Notes: generated by a model not told the origin, from the sequence alone. A DNA stretch of 64,000 nt from Emcibacter sp. (GCF_963675455.1 NZ_OY776217.1:970001-1034000), one strand, 5' to 3'. Shown: positions 53,030-61,500, numbered from the stretch's first letter. Translations and numbers: made by a program.

Positions 53030-54955
53030 ATGAAACCACAGACAATAAAATTTTTGAACCTGTTGACGATTGCCTGTTTGCTGCTGACGCCGGCCATTCT
53101 TCACGCGGAGGGGAGCGGACAAATTGACCCGACCGCAAAATATTCCCCTCTGTCACAGATCAACAAGGACACTGTGGGTGATCTGGAACTGGCCTGGGAA
53201 TATCATACCGGCGATATCCCGCAGGAAGGTGCTTTTACGTCCTTCCAGGACCTGCCGACCCTGATCGATGGCAACCTGGTGATCTGCACCATCAACCGCC
53301 GCCTGATCGCGCTGGATCCGGCGACGGGTGAAGAACGCTGGACCTATGATCATGGATCGGAGCAGTTCTTCTCCCGCAAATGTCGCGGCGTGTCCCACTG
53401 GGTGGACAGTACCGCGCCGGGAGGAAGTCACTGCCGGACGCGCCTGATCCTCGGTACGCCGGATAACCGGCTGGTGGCAATCGATGCCAGAGACGGCAAA
53501 CCCTGCACCGGTTTTGGCGACACTGGCGCGGTTCCGGTCCCGACCAGCCAACCCATGGAACAGCCGGGCGAACTTATCATCAGCGCCAATCCCGCTATCG
53601 TGAATGATGTGATTGTGGTCGGCAGTTTCATCGCGGACAACCAGCGGGTCAACATGCCCAGTGGAAGGGTTATGGCCTATAACGCCCGCACCGGCGAACA
53701 TCTGTGGCAGTTTGATCCCATCCCCCGCGATCCGGCCGATCCGGCGATGAAAACCTGGGAAGGGGGAACCGATGGCATCGGCGCCGCCAATGTCTGGACC
53801 GACATGGCTGTGGATAACGACCTGGATCTGGTTTACCTGCCCACCTCGTCGGCTTCTGTGGATTTCTTCGGCGGCGACCGCCCGGGGGACAATGACTATT
53901 CCACCTCCATCGTCGCTTTGCGGGGGGGCACCGGCGAAGTGGTGTGGCATCACCAACTGGTACACCATAATATCTTCGATTACGACCTGCCGGCGCAGCC
54001 CATGCTGATTGATTTCCCTGTCGACGGCAAACTGGTCCCGGCGCTGGTGCAGCATACCAAAATGGGGCTGATTTTTGTCTTCGACCGCAAGACGGGCAAA
54101 CCCTTGGTGCCGATTGTCGAACGTCCGGTGCCACAAACCGGCAAAGTAAAGGAAGAGGTTCTGTCTCCCACTCAACCTTTTCCGGACGGCATGCCGGTAT
54201 TGATGCCCCAGGGATTCTCCCCGGAGGATGCCTGGGGTTTCACCTTCATTGACAGATGGAATTGCGAAGGCAAGATTGAGGAACTCAATTACGGCCCGAT
54301 CTATACGCCGCCCAGCGAAAAGGGAACCCTGTTTTCTCCGGCGAATGGCGGTGGACCTAACTGGGGCAGCGGTGGCTATGATCCCGACAGCAAAATCATG
54401 GTGGTGCCGTCAAACCGGGTTCCGCTGATTGTCAAGCTGGTGCGCAAAGAGGGGGGAGAGGATAGCGGGACAGAAAAACAGTCTATTGAAACCCGCGGCT
54501 CCATGGTCTTCCCCAACAAGGGGGCTCCCTATAAGGCGGAGGTTTCGGCGCCATTGTCAAACTTTGGCGCGCCCTGTTCCGAACCGCCATGGGCGGCGCT
54601 GACGGCCGTGGATATGGAAAAGCGGCAAATTGTCTGGGAAGTGCCACTGGGCGATATCCGCAAGTTTGCACCCTTCTCCATGGAGATCGAACTGGGTACC
54701 CCGGGTGCCGGCGGTCCGCTGGTCACCGCCGGCGGGCTGGTGTTTATCGGTTATACGCTCGATGACGTTTTTCGCGCCTTTGACCTGCATACCGGTGAAG
54801 TGCTGTGGGAAACCGATCTGCCTGCCGCCGGGACGGCGGTGCCGGTGACCTATGAAGTGAACGGCGAGCAGTATGTGGTGATTCCCGCCGGCGGACACAG
54901 CATGTATGGCTCCACCATGGGGGACGCTGTGATGGCCTATAAACTTAAACACTGA
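53030..54955 (+). CDS. PQQ-dependent dehydrogenase (glucose/quinate type)
   Basis: A 641-residue periplasmic quinoprotein with an eight-bladed propeller. A signal peptide (about 1-26, ending LHAEG) replaces the five-helix membrane anchor of classical Gcd. Family marks include RRLIALDPATGEERW, FFSRKCRGVSHW, CRTRLILGTPDNRLVAIDAR, HHNIFDYDLPAQPMLIDFPV, FVFDRKTGKPLVPIVERPVP, YTPPSEKGTLFSPANGGGPN and WETDLPAAGTAVPVTYEVNG. It oxidises an alcohol or aldose outside the cytoplasm and feeds electrons to ubiquinone or a cytochrome. GGCAGGAGG precedes the ATG. A strong terminator follows. The true substrate is not evident; the neighbouring P450s point to an aromatic or alicyclic compound. Confidence 0.9.
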   Translation: MKPQTIKFLNLLTIACLLLTPAILHAEGSGQIDPTAKYSPLSQINKDTVGDLELAWEYHTGDIPQEGAFTSFQDLPTLIDGNLVICTINRRLIALDPATGEERWTYDHGSEQFFSRKCRGVSHWVDSTAPGGSHCRTRLILGTPDNRLVAIDARDGKPCTGFGDTGAVPVPTSQPMEQPGELIISANPAIVNDVIVVGSFIADNQRVNMPSGRVMAYNARTGEHLWQFDPIPRDPADPAMKTWEGGTDGIGAANVWTDMAVDNDLDLVYLPTSSASVDFFGGDRPGDNDYSTSIVALRGGTGEVVWHHQLVHHNIFDYDLPAQPMLIDFPVDGKLVPALVQHTKMGLIFVFDRKTGKPLVPIVERPVPQTGKVKEEVLSPTQPFPDGMPVLMPQGFSPEDAWGFTFIDRWNCEGKIEELNYGPIYTPPSEKGTLFSPANGGGPNWGSGGYDPDSKIMVVPSNRVPLIVKLVRKEGGEDSGTEKQSIETRGSMVFPNKGAPYKAEVSAPLSNFGAPCSEPPWAALTAVDMEKRQIVWEVPLGDIRKFAPFSMEIELGTPGAGGPLVTAGGLVFIGYTLDDVFRAFDLHTGEVLWETDLPAAGTAVPVTYEVNGEQYVVIPAGGHSMYGSTMGDAVMAYKLKH

Positions 54956-54982
54956 TTCCGGCAGACCACACAGTTCTCAAAT

Positions 54983-55018
54983 AAAAGCACACTTCGGTTT
55001 GAAGTGTGCTTTTATTTT
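54983..55018 (+). terminator. Rho-independent terminator after the PQQ dehydrogenase
   Basis: Perfect 13-bp stem AAAAGCACACTTC / GAAGTGTGCTTTT with loop GGTTT, followed by ATTTTAT. It separates the CMD-PQQ operon from the P450 promoter. Confidence 0.9.
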
Positions 55019-55040
55019 ATGGCGTACAGTAATCCATAAC

Positions 55041-55093
55041 TTGACAGGTTAAAAAAATGTCTCTATCTAATATATGGAGCATATTATTCCATA
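55041..55093 (+). promoter_or_regulatory. P450 promoter with overlapping operator
   Basis: A -35 TTGACA (55041-55046), a 17-bp spacer and -10 TATCTA (55064-55069) are followed at once by the dyad TATGGA-N9-TCCATA at 55073-55093, covering the expected transcription start. The dyad is the one found twice at 52310-52383, so this gene and the CMD-PQQ operon should share a regulator. The TetR protein at 56959-57534 is the nearest candidate. Confidence 0.8.
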
Positions 55094-55123
55094 AGTAAGA
55101 TGATTAAATTTCAGGAGACAGTC

Positions 55124-56398
55124 ATGATGAAACAAGCTGATGAGATTGATTACTTCACAGATTACGAGGTACTTAAGGATCCCTATAAATATTTCGATGA
55201 CCTGAGGGCGCTCGGCCCGGTTTTGCAACTGAAGAGCCGCGATATGGTGATGGTGACCGGATTTAAGGAATCTGTGGATGTATTGCTCAACACGGAAGAC
55301 TTTTCCTCGGTCAACTGCGTGGTGCCGACGCAGCCTTTGCCCTTCGAGTTGGTGGGGGATGATATTTCTACGCAGATCGAGAAGCACTGGGATGAGTTCA
55401 TACGCTCTGACATTCTGGTCAGTGCTGATGGCCAGAGACATAAAGCTTTTCGCTCGTTGATGACCGTTCTGTTCACGCCATCGCGACTGAAGTCCAACGA
55501 AGCCTATATGAATGAGTTGGCTGATAAGCTGGTTAGAGAAGTCGTCACCAAGGGAAGTTGTGAGTTGGTAAGAGACGTTGCGGTCCCCTATGTCACCCTT
55601 GTTATTGCCGATCTGCTCGGCATTCCCGATGAGGACCGTGAAACTTTCCGCCGGGAAATTGATTCAGGGCCGCCGATTGTCGGGGCCATTGAGGATTCCA
55701 GAAGCAAACGCCAGATTGAGCCTTTCGCGTTTATGGTGCCCTATTTTCAGCGCTATATCGAGGACAGAAGGGCAAACCCGCAGGATGATGTACTGACCGA
55801 ATTCGCGACCGCGAGATATCCAGACGGGTCTCTGCCCGATCCTATCGATGTAATTAAAAACGCCACATTCCTGTTCGGAGCGGGTCAGGATACAAGCGCC
55901 AAACTTCTTGGCAACTCCATGAGGTATATTGTTCAGGATCCGGACCTGCAAAAAAGGCTGCGTGAGGATCGCAAGCTGATACCGGCTTTTCTGGAAGAGG
56001 TGTTGCGTCTTGAAGGGTCGACCAAGGCAACTTTCCGCCTGGCCAAGAGAAAAACAAAAATCGGTGATGTGGAGATTCCAGCCGGCAAGACGATCATTGT
56101 TGCCCTTGCAGCGGCCAACCGTGATCCGATGCGTTGGGAGAACCCTTCTGAATTCCAGCTGAAGCGGGAAAAAATTAAGGAACATCTCGCCTTCGGTCGC
56201 GGGGCACATACCTGTATCGGTAATCCATTGGCGCGAACGGAAATCCGGGTAATCCTTAATCACCTCTTTGATCAGACCTCAGATATCACGCTCTCGGAGA
56301 AGCATCACGGACCGGCCGGTCATCGCGATTTCAGCTACGAGCCCACCTATATCATTCGCGGTCTCGAGAACCTGAATATCGAATTTACACCCAAATAG
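55124..56398 (+). CDS. Cytochrome P450 (class I, bacterial)
   Basis: A 424-residue soluble P450. The I-helix has FLFGAGQDTSAKLLGN, the K-helix ExxR is EEVLRLEGSTKATFR, and the haem loop is AFGRGAHTCIGNPLARTE, with the Cys ligand in FGxGxHxC. CAGGAGACA at the right distance selects ATG 55124 over 55100. A [2Fe-2S] ferredoxin gene follows after 117 bp, which supplies the electron donor; no ferredoxin reductase is seen in the window. I cannot name the CYP family; it differs clearly from the CYP199-like enzyme at 59148-60371. Expression is expected to be controlled by the operator at 55073-55093. Confidence 0.92.
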   Translation: MMKQADEIDYFTDYEVLKDPYKYFDDLRALGPVLQLKSRDMVMVTGFKESVDVLLNTEDFSSVNCVVPTQPLPFELVGDDISTQIEKHWDEFIRSDILVSADGQRHKAFRSLMTVLFTPSRLKSNEAYMNELADKLVREVVTKGSCELVRDVAVPYVTLVIADLLGIPDEDRETFRREIDSGPPIVGAIEDSRSKRQIEPFAFMVPYFQRYIEDRRANPQDDVLTEFATARYPDGSLPDPIDVIKNATFLFGAGQDTSAKLLGNSMRYIVQDPDLQKRLREDRKLIPAFLEEVLRLEGSTKATFRLAKRKTKIGDVEIPAGKTIIVALAAANRDPMRWENPSEFQLKREKIKEHLAFGRGAHTCIGNPLARTEIRVILNHLFDQTSDITLSEKHHGPAGHRDFSYEPTYIIRGLENLNIEFTPK

Positions 56399-56408
56399 GT
56401 CATGCATT

Positions 56409-56472
56409 ACCGGGGCACCGACGGATAGGACTTCAAGACTACAGCCTTGTAATCCTGGATAGGTGCCCCGGT
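56409..56472. other. Large stem-loop between P450 and ferredoxin genes
   Basis: An 11-bp perfect outer stem ACCGGGGCACC / GGTGCCCCGGT encloses a second level (AGGA/TCCT, CAAG/CTTG). It lies 10 bp after the P450 stop. There is no T-run, so it is more likely an mRNA stability or processing element than a terminator. Confidence 0.6.
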
Positions 56473-56515
56473 TAACCTGCAGTTTGAAGTTGTTTCTGTG
56501 AAATAGGAGAGAATT

Positions 56516-56833
56516 ATGACAAAAATTTTTGTTACGTCCCGCGATGGTATTGAAGCGGAGATTGATGCCCAAAACAGCCTGACGTTGATGGAGGTCATTC
56601 GTGACGAGGGGCTTGAGTTGGAAGCCCTGTGCGGCGGTTGCCTGAGTTGTGCGACATGTCACGTCTATGTTGATCCTGAGTTCAAAGACAAGGTTGACGC
56701 GATGAGTGAAGACGAAGATATCCTGCTCGAGGAAACCGAAAATCGCGATCCTGCGACTTCACGTCTCTCTTGTCAGATTCGTATATCCGATAAATTGGAA
56801 GGTCTCAAGGTTACGGTAGCTCCGGAAGGATAA
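56516..56833 (+). CDS. [2Fe-2S] ferredoxin, putidaredoxin type
   Basis: A 105-residue electron carrier. Cluster ligands follow C-x5-C-x2-C-x(36-37)-C: Cys39, Cys45, Cys48 in CGGCLSCATCH and the last in RLSCQIR. An extra Cys lies within the loop (CGGC). AGGAGA precedes the ATG. It directly follows a P450 gene and probably delivers electrons to it. Confidence 0.92.
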   Translation: MTKIFVTSRDGIEAEIDAQNSLTLMEVIRDEGLELEALCGGCLSCATCHVYVDPEFKDKVDAMSEDEDILLEETENRDPATSRLSCQIRISDKLEGLKVTVAPEG

Positions 56834-56958
56834 CAGCTGGTTGCTTTCAACAGCCTATTCGGCTATGTTTTGGGACGATCCAGATGGCTACATATTCGCA
56901 GTATGTGGCCATCTTTCCCTTCACGTTATAAGCTACACTACTCACCAGATTGTACAAT

Positions 56959-57534
56959 ATGTCCCAGAAAATGTATCGACCTGAATTTTCCACAGCGACT
57001 GATGCGAGAGTGCTTCAAACGCGTAATGCGTTGCGGAAAGCACTGCTTGAACTCCTGGAAGAAAAGTCGATTGACAAGATCTCAGTTCGTGAGATCGTAG
57101 CGGCTGCCGGTGTCGGCTATAACACTTTTTTTCGTCATTATACTGACAAAGACTTCATCCTGCAGGACATAGCTGCAGAAGAGATCAGAAAACTGGTCTC
57201 GCTTTCTTCAGCCGTTATGGACACTGAAGATATCCAGTCAGCGTGTCTTGCCATGTGCAACCATGTTGCCAAGAATAAGAAACTTTGGAAAACGCTTTTA
57301 ACTGGCGGCGCTGCGGAGACACTGCGCAAAGAGTTTATCCAGGCATCACGGGAAGTCGTCGAACCCCGGCCCCGTGATAAAGACTGGCTGCCATTGGATA
57401 TCGCTATCATTCTGGTGACCAGCGGGATTTTTGAGTTGCTTGCCTGGTGGCTGGGTGAGAATGATCCACTGTCGGTGGAGCAGGTCGCAGAGATTTGCCG
57501 GAAAATAATTGTATCTCCGGTCATTGATTCCTAA
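56959..57534 (+). CDS. TetR-family transcriptional regulator
   Basis: A 191-residue regulator. The HTH lies at about residues 15-62 (TRNALRKALLELLEEKSIDK, ISVREIVAAAGVGYNTFFRH YTDKD). The ligand domain ends with a helix IAIILVTSGIFELLAWWLGE. It follows the P450-ferredoxin pair on the same strand and is the best candidate to bind the three TATGGA-N9-TCCATA operators. ATG 56959 is preferred over the TTG at 56950; the ribosome site is weak. Confidence 0.88.
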   Translation: MSQKMYRPEFSTATDARVLQTRNALRKALLELLEEKSIDKISVREIVAAAGVGYNTFFRHYTDKDFILQDIAAEEIRKLVSLSSAVMDTEDIQSACLAMCNHVAKNKKLWKTLLTGGAAETLRKEFIQASREVVEPRPRDKDWLPLDIAIILVTSGIFELLAWWLGENDPLSVEQVAEICRKIIVSPVIDS

Positions 57535-58107
57535 AAATAGGTGGAATATTGAACTGCAACTGAGCCAGTCCCCGGTGGTTGGATAGTTTTCGCAGTGATT
57601 TAAGCTAAAGTTAGTGTCTTGGGTCTAGCCTATATTTACGCTGCGAGGTTGAGAAAGCCTGTGTATAGGTTGAGTTCAAATCCTACCCCCGCAACCAAAA
57701 CGAACAAACCCAGCCCCGCGCTGGGTTTGTTCGTTTTAGTCATGCGTCGGTCAGAATTGAACCTACGGAGAAGTAGGGTTTAACCGAAGGCGCAGCGCTG
57801 AATGGCAACATGGACTGCGCTTTACCTTTCGAGGGGCGAAGGGGGCCATCACAGATGGTGGGGAAACAGTCCCGGTGGCTGTTTCCACATACCCCCGCCG
57901 GGTTCAGGAGGAGATCAAGGGTGTGGTGCGGACAGTGAGGGAACCGAACAACCCGGTCCCTTGAGGGACGATGGGTTCCGGCATAAGCTCGAAAGACAAG
58001 GAAAAGTAAAAGGCAGAAAGAGGAATTAATATGTCTCATACATTCACAAGACAAGTCCACACTGGCCAACAAGCGCCTAGTGGAAGAGTGTGGAACAATT
58101 CTCAAGG
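57535..58107. other. Gene-free region with the right-hand tRNA-end repeat
   Basis: No gene seen. It holds the 24-bp tRNA-fMet end copy (57674-57697) within the 124-bp repeat 57677-57800. A stretch shared with IS3 ends (AGACAAGTCCA) is at 58050-58060. The sequence 57801-58050 has short fragments of coding character (EGRRGPSQMVGKQSRWLF) without a family. Confidence 0.5.
57674..57697 (+). repeat. Candidate attachment site: 24-bp copy of the tRNA-fMet 3' end
   Basis: All 24 bases from GTTCAAATCC to CGCAACCA are identical to 2418-2441 in the tRNA-fMet. Upstream bases differ (no anticodon arm). It is followed by a terminator hairpin AACCCAGCCCCGCGCTGGGTT and TTCGTTTTA. Position and direction fit the far boundary of an island integrated into the tRNA. 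Confidence 0.65.
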
Positions 58108-58659
58108 TTATTCATTTTGAGAGGAAATTTTTATTACATTCTGTCTCATCTGACGCATTACCCGGAGAAATATTTCAAGATCCTCAGGAGAGACGTCTTG
58201 AATAAGTTTTTCCTCCCGGCCCAGAGCCACCTCAAGAATACGATCATGGAGTTTGTACCCTTTAGTGTTGAGGCACCAGGCTTTTCGGCGAGAGTCCGTC
58301 TTCGAGGCCTTGAAAACCAGATAACCAAGTTTCTGAAGCTGGTTCAGGGCCCGACTGGCGGCGGCCTTGTCAATACCTATGACCTCGCAGATCCGGGCGG
58401 CGGGAATGCCGGGTTCAATGGCTAACATGGAGATGACCCGCCATTCTACAATCCCGATGCCAAATTTCTCAAGATAAAATTGGGATGCTCCTCGTGAAAG
58501 AACATTGTTCACCGAAGACAATAGGTAGGGAATATAGGTGGTGAGATCAACAACATCCTGTCCTTCCCGTTTCTTAACAGGGGAGGATATTCGTCCTTCA
58601 GGACAGTAAAGAATGGCAGGTGATGATGTGTTTTTGCTGCCCCCGATAGCTTTTTTCAT
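58108..58659 (-). CDS. MarR-family transcriptional regulator
   Basis: A 183-residue winged-helix regulator. Helix 1 is DLTTYIPYLLSSVNNVLSRG, then IVEWRVISMLAIEPGIPAAR, the recognition helix DKAAASRALNQLQKLGYLVF and a wing KTDSRRKAWCLNTKGYKLHD. It lies downstream of the CYP199-like P450 and its ferredoxin on the same strand. A perfect palindrome typical of MarR sites (GTTGATATATCAAC) sits at the P450 promoter. Regulation by aromatic acids is typical of this context and is inferred. Start ATG 58659 or 58686. Confidence 0.88.
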   Translation of the reverse strand: MKKAIGGSKNTSSPAILYCPEGRISSPVKKREGQDVVDLTTYIPYLLSSVNNVLSRGASQFYLEKFGIGIVEWRVISMLAIEPGIPAARICEVIGIDKAAASRALNQLQKLGYLVFKASKTDSRRKAWCLNTKGYKLHDRILEVALGREEKLIQDVSPEDLEIFLRVMRQMRQNVIKISSQNE

Positions 58660-58807
58660 TCTGAATTCCCTGCTTTCAACTGGCATCCATCGGAACGTTC
58701 AGTTGTATTGCGGTAATTTCTTTTATCGCTAAAAAAGCTATCGGTGCAAGAAGTTTATGGCGTGATATGTTGTTTGAGGGAGATAGAGACGGCCTGACAG
58801 GTCTAAT

Positions 58808-59137
58808 TTACTCTCCAGCCACATGGACTACAATGCCATCTATCGTGGGGCAGGCGAGAAGCTGGCAAGCCAGTCGACTACCGGCCTGTTTTTCTGTTGC
58901 TGCAAATTCAAGCATTTCTTCTTCGGACTCTGAACGTTCGGGAAACCGGCTAATGTCCTTTTCATCAAGAACAATGTGACAGGTGGCGCAGGCCATAGCT
59001 CCGCCGCATTCTCCGATGATCCCGGGTATGCTGTTAGTAACAGCCACCTGCATCAGGTTCTCGCCTTCCTCAGCTTTTACCGGGTAGGATAATCCCTCCG
59101 GATCGACGAAGGTTATAGTGAATTTATCGTGTAACAC
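58808..59137 (-). CDS. [2Fe-2S] ferredoxin, partner of the CYP199-like P450
   Basis: A 109-residue putidaredoxin-type ferredoxin beginning at GTG (VLHDKFTITFVDPEG). GAGG lies 8 bases before it, and the start falls 10 bp after the P450 stop; the longer frame to 59233 would overlap the P450 gene and adds unrelated sequence. Ligands are CGGAMACATC (C-x5-C-x2-C) and the final Cys in RLACQLLAC. It forms an operon with the P450. Confidence 0.9.
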   Translation of the reverse strand: MLHDKFTITFVDPEGLSYPVKAEEGENLMQVAVTNSIPGIIGECGGAMACATCHIVLDEKDISRFPERSESEEEMLEFAATEKQAGSRLACQLLACPTIDGIVVHVAGE

Positions 59138-59147
59138 AGTACGTACC

Positions 59148-60371
59148 TCAGTTATTGTTAAATGTGACTGGAAAGCTGCCCAGCGCATGGATGGCATTGT
59201 TGGGGCGCCATACAGCTTCACCAGCCGGCTCAATTGTGTCCACTTTGCGGGCTAGGGCAGTGAGTATAGCTTCAACTTCGCCTCGGGCTATATTTTGACC
59301 GACACAGCCATGGATGCCTGTACCAAAGGCAAGATGGCCTATAGGTTTGCGACCAACGTCGAACTTAGTAGCCTCGGGCCATTTGGTTTCATCCATATTT
59401 GCAGCACCCAGAACACAGATAATTTTTGTGCCTTCCCTGATTTTGACATCACTGACGGTTGTGTCTTGGTTCGCGGTGCGGCAGAATGAGTGAACGGGTG
59501 AGGTGAAGCGCAAGACTTCTTCAAACGTCTGTCGGGCAAGAGCTGGGTTTTCTTTCAGTAATGCGAACTGATCAGGATTATGTGCAAGACAATAGATACC
59601 ACTTCCAATGCCTGTAACCGTTGTGTCTACACCCGCTGATAGAAGGGAGCGCACGAGCATGCCGGCTTCCTGTTCCGTGATCTCGCCTGCGTCGGCGGCC
59701 GAATAAATTTCGGCGCCCATACCATGTTTGGACAAATTGTCACGCTCACATTGTTCCATGATCCAGGACACAATTTCGGGGGCTCTGTCCATTGCTTTCC
59801 GGCGCAGCTTGTTATCAGGGCCAAGAGCGTTAAATACAGTTGCTCCGTAGTCGATAAGATATCTTTTATTGACTTCTTTGAGGCCTACAAAATCGGGAAA
59901 TACGGATGTAGGGAAAACCTCCGCCATATCGGTGACGGCATCGAAAACTTCCCTTTTGAGAAGTTCATCGATCAAACTTTCTGCAGCCTTGCGGAAATTT
60001 TCCTTTAAGGCCGAGACGGCCTTCGGGGAGAGGACCCGGGAAAGAATCTTTCGTGTTTTGGTATGATCCGGTGGATCAGCTTCCAGAATTATACTCGGAT
60101 CCCGCCAGGGTTTTTGTAGCTTGAAGTCATTAAGTCCAACTCCTCTTGATGAGACAAAGCGTTTCCAGTCAGAGAATACTTCCTTGACTTCCTGGTAACG
60201 CCCGCAGGCCAGAACGGAATATTTGGGAATATAGACAAAAGGGCCTTTCGCTATTAATTCCTCGTAGTATTCGCCCGGATTTTTGAGGATTTCCACATCA
60301 TAGGGATCGATGTCCCAGACTGGAACATTATTAGGAGGACTTATTGCAAGGTGACCTTCGATTATTGTCAT
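59148..60371 (-). CDS. Cytochrome P450, CYP199-like
   Basis: A 407-residue P450. Sequence features closely follow CYP199A-type enzymes that O-demethylate para-substituted benzoates: VWDIDPYDVEILKNPGEYYE, SSRGVGLNDFKLQKPWRDPS, IILEADPPDHTKTRKILSRV, VFPDFVGLKEVNKRYLIDYG, LLSAGVDTTVTGIGSG (I-helix), EEVLRFTSPVHSFCRTA (ExxR) and the haem loop AFGTGIHGCVGQNIARGE. CCGGGAGAATTCC before ATG 60371 sets the start; the frame extends to 60593 without family support. A ferredoxin gene follows at once. Substrate likely an aromatic acid such as a methoxy- or alkylbenzoate, inferred from similarity. Confidence 0.92.
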   Translation of the reverse strand: MTIIEGHLAISPPNNVPVWDIDPYDVEILKNPGEYYEELIAKGPFVYIPKYSVLACGRYQEVKEVFSDWKRFVSSRGVGLNDFKLQKPWRDPSIILEADPPDHTKTRKILSRVLSPKAVSALKENFRKAAESLIDELLKREVFDAVTDMAEVFPTSVFPDFVGLKEVNKRYLIDYGATVFNALGPDNKLRRKAMDRAPEIVSWIMEQCERDNLSKHGMGAEIYSAADAGEITEQEAGMLVRSLLSAGVDTTVTGIGSGIYCLAHNPDQFALLKENPALARQTFEEVLRFTSPVHSFCRTANQDTTVSDVKIREGTKIICVLGAANMDETKWPEATKFDVGRKPIGHLAFGTGIHGCVGQNIARGEVEAILTALARKVDTIEPAGEAVWRPNNAIHALGSFPVTFNNN

Positions 60372-60399
60372 GGAATTCTCCCGGAAACGTAAAGTATGA

Positions 60400-60445
60400 G
60401 TTGATATATCAACAGATAACTTATCTGGCCGTGTTGAATTGTCAA
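60400..60445 (-). promoter_or_regulatory. Promoter and operator of the CYP199-like operon
   Basis: On the minus strand TTGACA (60445-60440) is followed after about 17-18 bp by an AAGTTAT -10-like sequence. The perfect palindrome GTTGATATATCAAC at 60400-60413 lies at the expected start of transcription. Such TTGATATATCAA dyads are typical MarR targets, and a MarR gene is third in this gene group. Confidence 0.65.
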
Positions 60446-60603
60446 CACATTTTTCTGAGCGACAGAATTGTTGGATCGAAAATCCTGGAATTTTCTCATC
60501 TTGTTGCCATTCAGTTCTCTCGGTTTCTCTGAATAAATGAAACGATACAAAGACCCCTGCCTCTGAAGCTGCAGGCGGGGTTAAAACCTTCATCCTCGGG
60601 CTG

Positions 60604-60645
60604 AATTACGGTGACAGTAAGAATTACGGTGACAGTAACCGAATT
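60604..60645 (+). repeat. Tandem copy of the AATTACGGTGACAG repeat end
   Basis: AATTACGGTGACAGTAA occurs twice in succession, and the second is followed by CCGAATT, completing the palindrome seen at 51906-51929 and 36383-36406. Confidence 0.7.
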
Positions 60646-60821
60646 ATGAGTCCCTCCGCGCTCATGCGCTCTCCCCTTAATCCCCTTAATGCTCAGTCAG
60701 GGCTCTCGTTTATGATTCAGGAAAAAGGTTCAATCCAGGGGGCATCCAGCAGGGCGGGAAGCGGGCGGAGATCTTGAAAGTCTTGATGCTGGAGTAGCTA
60801 GTCAGTCGCGAAGGGGTTTTA

Positions 60822-60931
60822 GGCCGCCTACGGATGGTGGAAGAGCTGTAGGCAAAGGGCATGGCTGTCGGACATAGCCGCATCAGCCGCCTAAAGAGCA
60901 CGGTCGTGTCCACTTTTTTTAGACAAGTCCA
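60822..60931 (+). mobile_element. Internally deleted IS3 remnant
   Basis: CCGCCTACGGATGGTGGAAG, AGCTGTAGGCAAAGGGCATG and GTCGGACATAGCCGCATCAG match the OrfB middle region (GRPRMVEELKAKG...VGH.RI.RL). It then jumps directly to the element's last 50 bp (CCGCCTAAAGAGCACGGTCG, CCACTTTTTTTAGACAAGTC). About 600 bp in between are missing, leaving a small non-autonomous derivative. Confidence 0.75.
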
Positions 60932-61500
60932 TATTTTATATGATTAACGGGTCAGATGTATGTGGGGTCGTTTTTTTGCTCCGTTCAGGATCGGAAACTA
61001 TCCTCCAAAAATGACAGTAGTCTATATGGCATTACCTTTGAAGAGGTTGCGGGGACAGGGGATGTCGCCATGTTGCGAAGCTCATTCAAAAAGTGCGCGC
61101 GCTGAAACAGTCCCTCTACCTCGCTTTTCCGCTTGTGCCAGTCTGCAACCTGGTCAGCGCACAGAGTAGATCTCAGGTGCAGGAGGACCCAGAGATGCCC
61201 GGCCCCGGGAACGACTGTGAATTCGCTGTCCGGGATGGCTTTGCTCAGGAACCGAAATGGGCCGACCGCATATATGAATCAATGGGGTCAGAGTCGTTTG
61301 ATTTAAGGCAGGTAGCCAAAAGGTGCCGCCTTTTGAACCCCGGAGCGGTACGGGCTCGGCGATGTGAAGATGAAGCCCTGTAGGCCGATTAGAATGTGAG
61401 CTTCCACTTGCTGGAAAATACGACAACCCCCGTATAAACCCGGCCCTTGATTTAAACTATAGTCGTTAGATTCATGCGGCTAATGCAAAGTGACTGCATC

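Noticed and set aside
49083..54175. Minus-strand frames of 407 and 340 codons opposite the flavoprotein and PQQ genes
   Set aside because: Shadow frames of well-identified genes; no motifs of their own.
60960..61383. Short overlapping frames (69 and 96 codons)
   Set aside because: Coding-like fragments switch frames and lack a start context; treated as decayed sequence.
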